Source of the DNA: a virus
Strand: one strand, 5' to 3'
IMG/VR virus record: IMGVR_UViG_3300014501_000017
Location: 1-64,000 of that record
DNA: 64,000 nucleotides
How positions within the stretch are numbered: position 1 is the stretch's first letter; each line of letters opens with the position of its first letter. Of this stretch, positions 11,201-19,660 are shown in pieces. Under the pieces are notes generated by a model. That model made no database searches. It was not told the DNA's origin and worked only from the letters and a program-made list of their open reading frames with translations. The translations under genes were made by a program, and so were the position numbers.

Positions 11201-12199
11201 CCTGAATTATATGGAGATACAGGAACATATTATGATTTAAGAGATTGTATCGATTTCAGACCTATTGTTCTACCAACAGCAAATATTCTTGCAACAACTG
11301 TAAATCCTGCTGTTGCAAACGATGTTACAAAATTTGGTAACACATTATCTACATCAAATAACAAGAGATTCCCACATCCTATATCAGTTGCAAATCTATC
11401 TTCAACCTATTATCTTGGAAGAGTAGACCTTGTTGTAATGAATGGAAATGGAGTATGTACTGTTATAAATGGAAGACCTGATGTTGCAGGAAAAGTAGCA
11501 CAACCTACTGCTCCTGTAAATACTCTTATTCTAAATGGATTGGATGTTCCTCCATATCCTTCACTACCTTTGTCTTTGTCCGCAAATGTTATACAGTTTT
11601 CGGACACATCAGTTGTTAATGGAAAGATTGCTGGAACAAGAAAAGATAATTTCACTATAACAATTGCATCTTCTGCAACCGGAACTCCTGCTCTACAGCC
11701 TCAAGGATATACAATGCAGGAAATTGGTGAATTAGAACAAAGAATCCAAAATTTGGAACAAGTTGTTCTACTTCAGATGTTGAATAATACTGCAAATAAT
11801 CAAGGAACTACTCAGTTTGGATTTATTGCTGATAATTTCTCTACAACTGATTATTTAAATATGGCCGATCCTGAATGGAATGCCTCTGTTATAAATGGAG
11901 AACTAGTTCCATTCGCAGCACAGTTTAATCTACCAATGATTTTTGCATCTGCAAACGGATATGCAACTCTTCCATATATTGCATACCCATTAGTTCAACA
12001 ATTAAATGCAACAGGAAATGCTGCAATTTCTCCAACTCCTGTCATCTATCATGGTATTATGGAAGTAAAACCAACTCATTATAAAATAATTGGTACATTT
12101 TCAGCAAATAATAATACTCAGACAAGTAAGAATACTTCAAAAACTGGCGGAAGAATGTCAAATACATCAGTTGGTACTTATCTGCCCTCTTCTTCTTAA
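8237..12199 (+). CDS. Large baseplate/tail structural protein with DUF4815 N-terminus
   Basis: A 1320-aa virion protein. The N-terminus PYFDDFSPSKDYYKILFKPA and VQARELNQLQTMLQNQIEQF is the signature of the DUF4815 family, found next to baseplate genes in many T4-like and other phages. Conserved segments farther on include YQKGYFSLV (near 355) and GDTGTYYDLRDCIDFRPIV (near 1000). A G-x-G-Y-x-x-P-P element occurs near residue 305. The C-terminal 130 residues start with a short coiled-coil-like stretch (ELEQRIQNLEQVVLLQML). Position suggests it connects the wedge to the fibre apparatus, roughly where T4 has gp9-gp11, but no direct T4 equivalent is claimed. Confidence 0.75.
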   Translation: MPLQINLDTPPYFDDFSPSKDYYKILFKPAVAVQARELNQLQTMLQNQIEQFGDNIYVSGTIIQGCNFIFYDNYPYIKINDNDVNGNNISVAEFVGLNVVDSSNLVALIVDSEAGFQSQDPNLNTLYLKYINSGISGTNTAYTTAETLTVYNANNIVEYVKVSNGGSEFVNTNFVVFASALAITNTSGGLTFANGSSGSNVFNIGDTINYVGVANVRSTIVSINSTSNSTALILTVAPVLADLEAANSNPINWTFTVNTNPHELTTNTAFTIAAVIGQGAGASLVTDGFGTIKNINITAGGSGYYVPPYVTISSTVGAISAANLIAQTFLTQFQIASVSNAIGTGYAFGISSGVIYQKGYFSLVNAETIIVDKYSNTPDQLVVGFNTQEAIINSNQDPSLLDNAAGTPNFAAPGADRLKLTPTLQVQAANVASSNGLFFPIVAWNGGLPYKQNQQTQFNTVEALLANDVYNTAGNFVLDPFLITTESAPTLTDELTQFEVYVDPGTAFIDGYEVNIVTPFSVVNEKANTTQILNPDNISINYGNYVIVNNLGGTFEFQQAAQVFLYNSPSNYLSNTEAWTATPAPNTSGLGYLGTARIRSITYNSINTGAGANGGPLYRMYLFDIKMANGANFGEVGSIYANNSGAFTGIADVVQTNNVTILQETGSNDAIIFPIGTIATESVSNIQYAYRATSTFQANTTGNVVATSVAGEVFLNSSALYFETILVPQANIVFANATGTIAVNTSTVNVVGTTTTFTTTFAAGDYVSVTNSSASEVKLITSIANDIFLTFDTPCGMIDASANIALALPESIPVNMLSHGRAINFNGSGNTMTINLGNTPSGTTNCSLTYTSVVLNATPISKSVSRGVTVTIDCTNNIANSVGPWCLGVPDVIRLNSVIMNSSYAGVSNLNVTSSFNVIGGQTEDYVDLAQLTLTQQGSSLLLPFANLTVTFDCLVKNQDGVSVITSYPINDGLAFGSSPATINTLEIPELYGDTGTYYDLRDCIDFRPIVLPTANILATTVNPAVANDVTKFGNTLSTSNNKRFPHPISVANLSSTYYLGRVDLVVMNGNGVCTVINGRPDVAGKVAQPTAPVNTLILNGLDVPPYPSLPLSLSANVIQFSDTSVVNGKIAGTRKDNFTITIASSATGTPALQPQGYTMQEIGELEQRIQNLEQVVLLQMLNNTANNQGTTQFGFIADNFSTTDYLNMADPEWNASVINGELVPFAAQFNLPMIFASANGYATLPYIAYPLVQQLNATGNAAISPTPVIYHGIMEVKPTHYKIIGTFSANNNTQTSKNTSKTGGRMSNTSVGTYLPSSS

Positions 12200-12202
12200 T
12201 CA

Positions 12203-12209
12203 ATAAATA
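12203..12209 (+). promoter_or_regulatory. Late promoter ATAAATA, leaderless arrangement
   Basis: ATAAATA followed by exactly 5 nt and the ATG at 12215, with no Shine-Dalgarno sequence. Transcription from a gp55-type promoter would start at or next to the start codon. Confidence 0.6.
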
Positions 12210-12214
12210 GATAT

Positions 12215-12694
12215 ATGACAACAGTAACAATTGGAAATACATCTATTACCATAACCCAAACTGGGTTGGTAACAACTAATAAAGTAAATAAAGTAACAGC
12301 CAGCAAGGATGTTCTTACTGAAGTTGCTAAAGCACAAAAATTTAAGGTTCATTGTACTGGATTGAAGCCATTAACCGCCCATACTTTTACTTTTGGTGGG
12401 GTCGATTTTACTAACAAATGCAAACAAAAAGGTAAAAAATTAGGAGCAGGATTAACAACTGGTAAAAATGGTGATATTAAATTTAAATATCATCATGCAA
12501 AGACATTTGATACTATAGATGTAACAGATGTAGTAGCATGGGAACAGGCTAAAAATATGGCTGCTGCTTTTGAAGTAGCAGAAGTTCAATCAATAGACGG
12601 AACATCATATGCCGAATTTGTTGTAAACTCTTCGATAAAGAAAGCATTAGTTAAATGGTTTGCAGCATGGATTAATGCAAATGGATCAGCTTAA
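12215..12694 (+). CDS. Uncharacterised virion-region protein (159 aa)
   Basis: Not recognised. A 159-aa, lysine- and threonine-rich, soluble-looking protein without signal or membrane segments. The first 30 residues alternate T, V and I (TVTIGNTSITITQTGLV), suggesting a beta strand bundle. The middle holds LKPLTAHTFTFGGVDFTNKCK. It lies between two large tail proteins in the same late unit, so a small structural or assembly role is possible. No ribosome site precedes it; the ATG lies at the predicted transcription start of the ATAAATA promoter. Confidence 0.55.
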   Translation: MTTVTIGNTSITITQTGLVTTNKVNKVTASKDVLTEVAKAQKFKVHCTGLKPLTAHTFTFGGVDFTNKCKQKGKKLGAGLTTGKNGDIKFKYHHAKTFDTIDVTDVVAWEQAKNMAAAFEVAEVQSIDGTSYAEFVVNSSIKKALVKWFAAWINANGSA

Positions 12695-12702
12695 GGAATA
12701 AA

Positions 12703-15114
12703 ATGACACTTTACGGATCACAAGTATTTTATATAGACCCCGATGCAGTAAACGGTGCAGACGATGTTTTTATCGTTGATGTAAAGTTATTCTTTGCCAA
12801 ACTTCCTCCACCAATTAATATTGCAGGAATAGCAAATCCTTATGTATCAATTATGTTGTGCCAGACAACAGGAAATAATGTTCCAGACCCAACTACAATA
12901 ATTGCTGATTCATTATCACAAGTTGCATTAGCTAATATAACAGCATCGAGCAATGCTAGTGTTGGAACTACCTTTACATTTAATTCACCAGTTCCTGTAG
13001 AATCTGGTGCATATTATGGAATTCTAATATCATTTGGTACTCCAGAATTCCAACTATGGGAAAATGTACAGGGTCAGGATTTACTTGGAACTAATACACC
13101 ATCACAGGGACCATCTGGTCAATATACTGGTGCCTTTTATCATATGGGATCAAATGGTTCCTTAAATTCATTAGCCGGAACTACCCTTAAATTTGCAGTT
13201 GATATAGCTAAATTTACTTCTAATTCTGTTGAAATAGAATTAACTAATGCCAATTACGAATTCATTAATTATACTGACATTTCTACTGTATTCATTGGAG
13301 ATGAAGCTGTATATCAGGATTTTGGTGGGGCTGCTAACGGAGCATTATCTAGCATTACATTTTATGGCGCTGGAACAATAAGCATCAATTCAACATCAAA
13401 CACAATAATTGGAACAGGTACATCATTTACTAATACTCTTATTGGATTTGTGCCAAACGATCAAATTATAGTTACCGACGGAACAACTGGAAACATAGAT
13501 ATTCTAACAGTATCATCTGTTCCAAATGATAATACTGTTATAACTACTTCAACCCCATTCTTTAGTAATTCAGCAGCACACTATAAGAAAACTGCTGTTG
13601 CTACAATGTATAATCCAGATTACTCAAATAGCCAGATGATTTTAAGCAACTCGGTTGCAAATTCAACCTGTCAATTTGTACCTTCTGGAATATCAACATT
13701 TGATATTATCGCTGGTGGAACAGGATATACCAATACAGATTATTTACTATGGATAGCCGGTGGTTCACCAACATCCAATGCAAAAATAATAACCGATGCC
13801 AATGGAACAATTATTGGGTTGAATATTTCTAATGGTGGTTTTGGATATACTGCATCTTCAAACACAGCTAATGTTAGCTTCTATGCAGCAAACGGAGCAG
13901 CATCAAACGGAATAAGTGGAAATGTATCTGCTATATTTGGTGGAACTATCCGTGGTATTCTTTCTGGTTCATGGTTGACATATGATTCATTTTATGATTT
14001 CCCAATATCAACCTTCACACCAGAAGTTCTTGTAAAACTTCCTGATATTGCAGTATCAAATATTGTAATCAATTTTGCTAATACAACTCATTATGTTAAT
14101 GTGTCTAGTCAGTTTACAGCAGTTCAGGATGTATATACTACATCTCCATTCCCTGCTGTTATCATGAGTAGAACCAATGAAGTAAATACTCCAACAAGTC
14201 AATTGGAATTGGTTGGCACTGAATACAAGTCTTCATATCTATTTGCAAATTTAACTGTTAATGCATCAAATGTCATGTTGTTTACTTCTCCATACATGTA
14301 TGAAGAAAAACTTGATTTGATGACTTATTATTATCAAATAAACAACTCAGATTATGCAGAAACCACAAATAACGGCAATTGCATATCTAAGGCCATAACC
14401 GAGACAATATCCTTCGCAAATGGATTAGCTGAAAATATTTCATTAAATGCGTCGATATATCAACCACTTGGAACGACAATTGAGGTGTTTGCTAAAATAT
14501 GGAATCCAAATGATCCTGAGTCATTTAATGCACAATCATGGACTCAGTTACAAATAACAAAAGGTGCTGGTTTGGTCAGTTCAAGTGTAGACCCAACTGA
14601 TATGATTAATGTATCATATTCTCTTCCTGCATTTCCACCAACAGCCAATAATCTTGCACTTATCACAACTTATCCTGGTGTAGTTACTGTCAACACTACA
14701 GCCGGAAATACAACAATTTTGACCTCATCAAATTTGGTAAGTTTAGGTACATCAAATATTATATTATCCGGTGATGTAATTAAAGTATATAATCCAACTC
14801 CTGGATTTTCAAATGGAGATTATTTTATAACTACTGTATTAGCAGCTAATGGAACAGCCATAGATGTAAGCTATATACCAGTAGGAAATAATAGTGTTAA
14901 TGGTTCTGGATTTGTAATAGATCGAATTAATCCATTATTTTTTAACACCGCATTCCTAGATGCAACAAATGCTGGTATTGCAAGTTACTATGATAATAAT
15001 CTTGCGAAATTTGTAGGATTCTCAACAATGGCATTTAAGTTCTTGTTCTTATCAAATTCATCTGTAATTGTTCCAAAACTTGGAAATTACACCGCAGTTG
15101 CTATAGACGCATAA
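12703..15114 (+). CDS. Tail/baseplate structural protein (803 aa), fibre-like
   Basis: An 803-aa N/S/T-rich protein without a clear T4 counterpart. Residues 1-160 form an apparent globular domain: LYGSQVFYIDPDAVNGADDV, VKLFFAKLPPP, then YYGILISFGTPEFQLW. Such a domain is often seen in proteins encoded beside DUF4815 genes. Two glycine-tyrosine repeat elements (AGGTGYTNTDY and NGGFGYTASS) occur near residues 335-385, matching repeats in gp7, gp8 and the DUF4815 protein. An AAGGAA ribosome site precedes the ATG. I infer an attachment or fibre-connector role from neighbours only. Confidence 0.6.
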   Translation: MTLYGSQVFYIDPDAVNGADDVFIVDVKLFFAKLPPPINIAGIANPYVSIMLCQTTGNNVPDPTTIIADSLSQVALANITASSNASVGTTFTFNSPVPVESGAYYGILISFGTPEFQLWENVQGQDLLGTNTPSQGPSGQYTGAFYHMGSNGSLNSLAGTTLKFAVDIAKFTSNSVEIELTNANYEFINYTDISTVFIGDEAVYQDFGGAANGALSSITFYGAGTISINSTSNTIIGTGTSFTNTLIGFVPNDQIIVTDGTTGNIDILTVSSVPNDNTVITTSTPFFSNSAAHYKKTAVATMYNPDYSNSQMILSNSVANSTCQFVPSGISTFDIIAGGTGYTNTDYLLWIAGGSPTSNAKIITDANGTIIGLNISNGGFGYTASSNTANVSFYAANGAASNGISGNVSAIFGGTIRGILSGSWLTYDSFYDFPISTFTPEVLVKLPDIAVSNIVINFANTTHYVNVSSQFTAVQDVYTTSPFPAVIMSRTNEVNTPTSQLELVGTEYKSSYLFANLTVNASNVMLFTSPYMYEEKLDLMTYYYQINNSDYAETTNNGNCISKAITETISFANGLAENISLNASIYQPLGTTIEVFAKIWNPNDPESFNAQSWTQLQITKGAGLVSSSVDPTDMINVSYSLPAFPPTANNLALITTYPGVVTVNTTAGNTTILTSSNLVSLGTSNIILSGDVIKVYNPTPGFSNGDYFITTVLAANGTAIDVSYIPVGNNSVNGSGFVIDRINPLFFNTAFLDATNAGIASYYDNNLAKFVGFSTMAFKFLFLSNSSVIVPKLGNYTAVAIDA

Positions 15115-15122
15115 GGTAAACC

Positions 15123-16457
15123 ATGGCCCACCCAGTCCCAAATACAAATCCATCATCTAATGCAACCTTTGAAACATGGTTGACAAATACCAATGAGATG
15201 GGTCAGCTTATCACTAGTAATGTTGTAACAACAGCCGCCAACTCTATTGGAGAAACAACATCTGGAAATGCCTATATGTCAGGTACTCTAGCAGCTAATG
15301 TTGTTGCCGCTGGAATATTGACTGGTGGAAATGTACAGAGTACAGCAGTTCTTGATATAACATCAAACGTAGCCGTAATCAATTCAAGTTATATTTCAGT
15401 AGGTAATTCTTCTGTTAATACAATTATTAATTCTACAGCAATTTCTACTGGAACACTTATTGGTAATACAAGTCAAGCCACATCGTTAGCTTTTGGAAAT
15501 AGTACTGTAAATGCAGTAATGAATTCGGTAGTTTTGATAATTACTGCTCCAACAACCGATACTCAAGTAAATTCATCTATAGTTTTTGTTGGTAATTCAT
15601 CAGTCAACTTAGTGGCAAATAGTACTACCTTGAAAATTGGTGCGGGTATTCTTACATCAACAACATGGAATGGTAATGCAAATACAGCAAATACAGCAAA
15701 TAATGCAAACAATCTTGGTGGACAACTACCAGCATATTATTCTAATGCATCAATAGTTGCAACCATTCTTTCTGAAATATCAAGTTTTATTACTTCCGTT
15801 CAATCAAATACTACAGTATTTACTTCAAACGGAACATATAGCATGAACGCAAATCTTCTATATGCAGAAATAACTGTTGTAGGGGCCGGTGGTTCAAGTT
15901 TGTTAAGTTCTGCTGCTGGTTCAAGTGGTGGACCCCCAAGAGCCTCTGCTGGTGGTTCTGGTGGTGGAACTGCTATAAAGAAATTGAATGCCAGTGTTAT
16001 AAGATCAAGTGAACCAGTTATTGTTGGTTTAGCTGTAAGTGTTTCCAATGGAACATCAAGTCAATTTGGAAATAGTACATCATCATTTACTGAATTAATT
16101 GGTAATGGTGGAAAAGCTCCAGCAAATATTGGAAATTCAAGTATCATGGCATCAAGTGCGGTTGGTGGAACTGCTACTGGTGGAGATATCAATATTCAAG
16201 GTGGACAAGGTGATAGTTCTGACGTACCTTCATCTGGATCAAATCGTGCTTCTGGCGGACGTGGTGGAGATTCTAAAATGGGATTTGGTGGTGGTTCTGC
16301 CGCAGCTAATACTCCATCATCAGTGGCCGGAAACCCCGGAGCAGGATATGGTGGTGGAGCAGGTGGTTCAGTTGTTGGTGGTGGGGCAGGATCAGATGCT
16401 GCCGGTGGTGTAGCATCAAACGGAGTAGTAATAATAGTTGAGTATTACTCAGTATAA
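15123..16457 (+). CDS. Tail fibre/adhesin with glycine-rich tip
   Basis: A 444-aa protein in two parts. Residues 1-230 carry short, imperfect repeats around ISVGNSSVNTIINST and VFVGNSSVNLVANST, as in trimeric phage fibre shafts. From about residue 255 the sequence is strongly glycine-rich with loops such as ASAGGSGGGTAIKK, GGTATGGDINIQGGQGD, GGRGGDSKMGFGGGSAA and GAGYGGGAGGSVVGGGAGSD. It ends in SNGVVIIVEYYSV, a common finish for glycine-rich phage adhesin domains. By analogy with gp38-type adhesins, the loops may contact the host receptor. The stop overlaps the next ATG (TAATG). Confidence 0.7.
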   Translation: MAHPVPNTNPSSNATFETWLTNTNEMGQLITSNVVTTAANSIGETTSGNAYMSGTLAANVVAAGILTGGNVQSTAVLDITSNVAVINSSYISVGNSSVNTIINSTAISTGTLIGNTSQATSLAFGNSTVNAVMNSVVLIITAPTTDTQVNSSIVFVGNSSVNLVANSTTLKIGAGILTSTTWNGNANTANTANNANNLGGQLPAYYSNASIVATILSEISSFITSVQSNTTVFTSNGTYSMNANLLYAEITVVGAGGSSLLSSAAGSSGGPPRASAGGSGGGTAIKKLNASVIRSSEPVIVGLAVSVSNGTSSQFGNSTSSFTELIGNGGKAPANIGNSSIMASSAVGGTATGGDINIQGGQGDSSDVPSSGSNRASGGRGGDSKMGFGGGSAAANTPSSVAGNPGAGYGGGAGGSVVGGGAGSDAAGGVASNGVVIIVEYYSV

Positions 16458-16825
16458 TGCTTTTACCTAAGAAATTAAATCTTGTGGTTCCTCAAGGTGG
16501 AACATTTTCAACTACCCAAACAATATTGGATGGAAATAATAATCCAGTTAGTTTGACTAATTTTTTAGCTAATTCAGGAAATTCTGCAATAAGAAAACAT
16601 TATGATTCATGTAATCCTACAACTTACTTCGAAGTAATTGTAGCTAATAATACTGTTGGACAAGTAACCCTTCAATTAAGTGCCAATGTAACTGCTAATA
16701 TATATTATGGAAGATATGTTTATGATGTTAATTTAACTGATAATTCTGGTAATGTTACTAAGGTACTTGAAGGACAGGTTTATTTAACTCCAGGAGTTAC
16801 TCGTTCAGCAAATTCTCCAGTTTAA
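16457..16825 (+). CDS. Small virion protein with Ig-like/BppU-type fold (tentative)
   Basis: A 122-aa protein beginning LLPKKLNLVVPQGGTFSTTQ and continuing LDGNNNPVSLTNFLAN, then a strand-rich second half ending YYGRYVYDVNLTDNSGNVTK and VLEGQVYLTPGVTRS. The pattern (an N-L-x-V-P-Q-G-x-T-F start, then a Y-x-Y-D-V-x-x-T-D-x-x-G-x-V motif) is typical of small phage proteins with an Ig-like domain, similar to the N-terminus of baseplate upper proteins. It is translationally coupled to the adhesin gene, so a partner or fibre-joint role is plausible. Confidence 0.5.
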   Translation: MLLPKKLNLVVPQGGTFSTTQTILDGNNNPVSLTNFLANSGNSAIRKHYDSCNPTTYFEVIVANNTVGQVTLQLSANVTANIYYGRYVYDVNLTDNSGNVTKVLEGQVYLTPGVTRSANSPV

Positions 16826-16843
16826 TTTAATAATTCAGTAAGT

Positions 16844-16850
16844 CTAAATA
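16844..16850 (+). promoter_or_regulatory. Late promoter motif CTAAATA before gene 13
   Basis: CTAAATA lies 22 nt before the ATG of gene 13, with a GGGAG ribosome site in between. Leadered form. Confidence 0.55.
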
Positions 16851-16872
16851 CTGATATAGATGGGAGAATTTC

Positions 16873-17616
16873 ATGGCTGAACCAAATTCAAGAAAGACAT
16901 TTACTGAATATTGCCTTAGAAAACTGGGTTATCCAGTAATAGAAATCAACATCGATCCTGAGCAAGTTCAAGATCGAATTGATGAATCTATTCGTTGGTT
17001 TTGGGATTATCATTTCGATGGTGTTGAAAAGATTTATTATTCCTACATTCCAACTGCCAATGATATCATTAACACTTTTATAACTCTTCCAGATAACATC
17101 AACGGGGCAATTCAATGTTTTCCTATTGGAGACCCTTCTGTTCGTGCCGATGATTTGTTTAATATTAGATATCAGATAGCCCTAAACGATCTTTACACTT
17201 TAACTAGCGTTTCAATGACTCCATATTATATGGTTATGGAACATCTTGCTCTTGTTACTGAAATGATAGTTGGACAACAGCCTATTAGATATAACAGACT
17301 TACTAATCAATTATGGATTGATACAGACTGGACCTCATTTGGTTTTGGTCAATTTCTTTTAATTGAATGTTATCAGACCATCGACCCCAATGTATTCACT
17401 AAGATGTATCGGGACCGTATGCTTCAGCAATATGCCGTGGCATCTCTTCGTGAACAATGGGGAGCTAATCTGATGAAATTTACAGGAATGAAACTTCCCG
17501 GTGGTGTTGAATTCAATGGTGAAAAGATTTATCTAGAAGGTAAACAAGATAGAGAAAAACTTGAAAAAGAAGTTATCGAGAATTACTCTCTACCTGTAGC
17601 TGATATGGTTGGATAA
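16873..17616 (+). CDS. 13: Neck protein gp13
   Basis: A 247-aa head-completion (neck) protein; T4 gp13 has 309 aa. Conserved elements are FTEYCLRKLGYPVIEINI, VQDRIDESIRWFWDYHFDG near the N-terminus, and YRDRMLQQYAVASLREQWG with LPGGVEFNGEKIYLEGK near the C-terminus, typical of the gp13 family. With gp14 it seals the filled head and offers the docking site for the tail. Gene order 13-14-15 matches T4, and gene 14 starts directly after the stop. A GGGAG site precedes the ATG. Confidence 0.9.
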   Translation: MAEPNSRKTFTEYCLRKLGYPVIEINIDPEQVQDRIDESIRWFWDYHFDGVEKIYYSYIPTANDIINTFITLPDNINGAIQCFPIGDPSVRADDLFNIRYQIALNDLYTLTSVSMTPYYMVMEHLALVTEMIVGQQPIRYNRLTNQLWIDTDWTSFGFGQFLLIECYQTIDPNVFTKMYRDRMLQQYAVASLREQWGANLMKFTGMKLPGGVEFNGEKIYLEGKQDREKLEKEVIENYSLPVADMVG

Positions 17617-18345
17617 ATGGCCACAAATCAATATTTTAATAACTATTGGTCTGCATCAGAACAAGGACTGATAGATGACCTAATTGTTGAATCAATTAGA
17701 CAATATGGGGTAAATAATTATTATTGTCCAAGAACTCTTGGTAATTTTGATCCTCTTTATGGCTCTGATGATGTATCTGTTTATCTAAACAATTTTGAAT
17801 TAGAAATGTATATTAAGAATATTGATAGCTTTTCTGGTGATGGCCGTTTCATGTCTAAGTTTGGTATGGAAATAAGAGATGAGATAACATTTTCTATCGC
17901 CATAACAGCTTTTAATATTGAAGTTGGTTCTAGAACAGGATTAGTTAGACCAAACGAAGGTGATCTAATTTTCTTTCCACTTAACAATAAAATTTATGTA
18001 ATCAAGTTTGTTCAACAGGAATCCATCTTTTATCAGTTGGGTGCCCTACAACTTTATGATGTTGTCTGTGAACAATGGGAATACTCAAACGAAGTTCTTA
18101 GAACCGGTCTACCTCAAATCGATAGTATCCAAAGAAATTATTCATTTGATATGTCTAATTACTCTCTATTACTTGAGGGACTTCCTTACTCTGCCGGTAA
18201 TTTTACAACAGAAGATGGATTTAATTTAATTTTAGAAGAATGGGAATTAGAAAATACAGTAGTTGCTGATAATCAGTACCTTACAACTCAAGAAGGTATT
18301 GTTGATTTTTCTGATGCCGATCCATTTTCAATGGGAGATTTTTAA
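17617..18345 (+). CDS. 14: Neck protein gp14
   Basis: A 242-aa protein (T4 gp14 has 256). Family features are the opening NQYFNNYWSASEQGLIDDL, EFGVNNYYCPRT-like text (here YGVNNYYCPRT), GRFMSKFGMEIRDEITFSI and LFYQLGALQLYDV-like text (here IFYQLGALQLYDVVCEQWEY). It forms the lower collar with gp13. The ATG abuts the gene 13 stop, and its own stop overlaps the start of gene 15 by one base, so the three are coupled. Confidence 0.9.
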   Translation: MATNQYFNNYWSASEQGLIDDLIVESIRQYGVNNYYCPRTLGNFDPLYGSDDVSVYLNNFELEMYIKNIDSFSGDGRFMSKFGMEIRDEITFSIAITAFNIEVGSRTGLVRPNEGDLIFFPLNNKIYVIKFVQQESIFYQLGALQLYDVVCEQWEYSNEVLRTGLPQIDSIQRNYSFDMSNYSLLLEGLPYSAGNFTTEDGFNLILEEWELENTVVADNQYLTTQEGIVDFSDADPFSMGDF

Positions 18346-19205
18346 TGTTTGGGCAGACCTTCTATAATGGAATAATGAGAAAATACATCCTGTACTTTGG
18401 TCAGATGTTTAATGATATCTATATCAACCGTACAGACTCGTCTAATAATGTTATTCAATCAGCTAAAGTTCCTCTAGTATATGCCTCAAAGGAAAAATTT
18501 CTAGATAGAGTTTTGGGTGACCCAAACCTTACTAAACCAGTTGCAGTTGATCTTCCTAGAATGTATTTTTTAATGACCACAGTTGAGTATGATGGTTCTA
18601 GAAAATTAAATCCTATTAATAAGATTTATAATAAGGAAGCTAACTCATCAGTTATTCAATGGGTATGGAATCCAGTTGCTTATAACTTCATGTTCTCACT
18701 TGGAATTCTTGTAAAGAACGCAGAAGATGGAACAAAAATTTTAGAAGAAATTCTTCCATATTTTACCCCTTCTTTTACTTCTACACTTAATATCATTCCT
18801 TCAATGAATATTCAACATGATATACCAGTATCAATCCAATCAATAACCTATCAGGATTTATTTGATGGACCATGGACCCAAAGAAAATCAATGATGTGGA
18901 CTATTAATTTCATAATGAAGGGTTATCTATATGGACCTATTTCTGAGAGCGGACCTATCAAAAAGTTGCATATCAATTTCAAAATTCCTTCAACTAATAC
19001 AGCATCAGAAGGTGTTGGAAATACAGTTACAACAGAAAACATCTATGCACAGGTTGGTTTGAGTGCTAATGGAACTCCAGCCGCAAATGTTGCTACAAGT
19101 ATACCAATTGCAGATATAACTATAACTGATGATTGGGGAGCAATTGTTGGTTTTGATAATGATGCAGAAGATGTCGAAACATCTAATATAACCATAAGTG
19201 AGTAA
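18345..19205 (+). CDS. 15: Tail sheath stabiliser / tail terminator gp15
   Basis: A 286-aa protein (T4 gp15 has 272). The start FGQTFYNGIMRKYILYFGQM followed by VPLVYASKEKFLDRVL and LPRMYFLMTTVEYDGSRK matches the gp15 family (T4: VPITYASKEHFMMKL). The hexamer caps the tail tube and sheath and joins the tail to the neck. About 60 residues after KKLHINFKIP form an acidic, low-complexity tail. It overlaps gene 14 by one base (TAATG). Confidence 0.9.
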   Translation: MFGQTFYNGIMRKYILYFGQMFNDIYINRTDSSNNVIQSAKVPLVYASKEKFLDRVLGDPNLTKPVAVDLPRMYFLMTTVEYDGSRKLNPINKIYNKEANSSVIQWVWNPVAYNFMFSLGILVKNAEDGTKILEEILPYFTPSFTSTLNIIPSMNIQHDIPVSIQSITYQDLFDGPWTQRKSMMWTINFIMKGYLYGPISESGPIKKLHINFKIPSTNTASEGVGNTVTTENIYAQVGLSANGTPAANVATSIPIADITITDDWGAIVGFDNDAEDVETSNITISE

Positions 19206-19213
19206 GAGATGAA

Positions 19214-19660
19214 ATGGAAAACTCAGATGATAAGATTGCAGATGCTCTTGGTATGGCATTCATTCCAGAAGTGGAGTTTGTGGACGACGTACCTGCTATA
19301 CGAGAAGAAGGCGAAATATCTACCATACTTGATGATGTAATTCCTACTGAATTAGACCCTATACTAGAGGGTGATTTTGATTTAGTAAGAAACAACATTC
19401 TTGAAGCTATTGAATTAGGAAAGCTGACCCTTGAAGAAATAAGAGTTTTTGCTAAACAGATTCAATCAGATAAGGCATATGCAGCCCTTGCTGCTTTTTT
19501 TGATAAGTATTTGGCAGCTAACAAAGCCCTATTAGAAATCCATAAAGACAAAAGAATTCTTACTCCAAAAAAGTCTGGTGGAAATACTAATGTTCTTATA
19601 TTAACAACTACCGAATTGTTACATAAATTGAAAGAAGAAAAGAAAAAGTTAAATGGCTAA
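19214..19660 (+). CDS. 16: Terminase small subunit gp16
   Basis: A 148-aa protein (T4 gp16 has 164). The acidic N-terminus leads to FDLVRNNILEAIELGK, then YAALAAFFDKYLAANKALLE and IHKDKRI, which match the central coiled-coil block of gp16 (T4: TTNREILKLHKDMKDI). It regulates gp17 and helps recognise DNA for packaging. Directly upstream of the large subunit, which it overlaps by 8 bases. Assigned by position plus the coiled-coil motif. Confidence 0.82.
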   Translation: MENSDDKIADALGMAFIPEVEFVDDVPAIREEGEISTILDDVIPTELDPILEGDFDLVRNNILEAIELGKLTLEEIRVFAKQIQSDKAYAALAAFFDKYLAANKALLEIHKDKRILTPKKSGGNTNVLILTTTELLHKLKEEKKKLNG

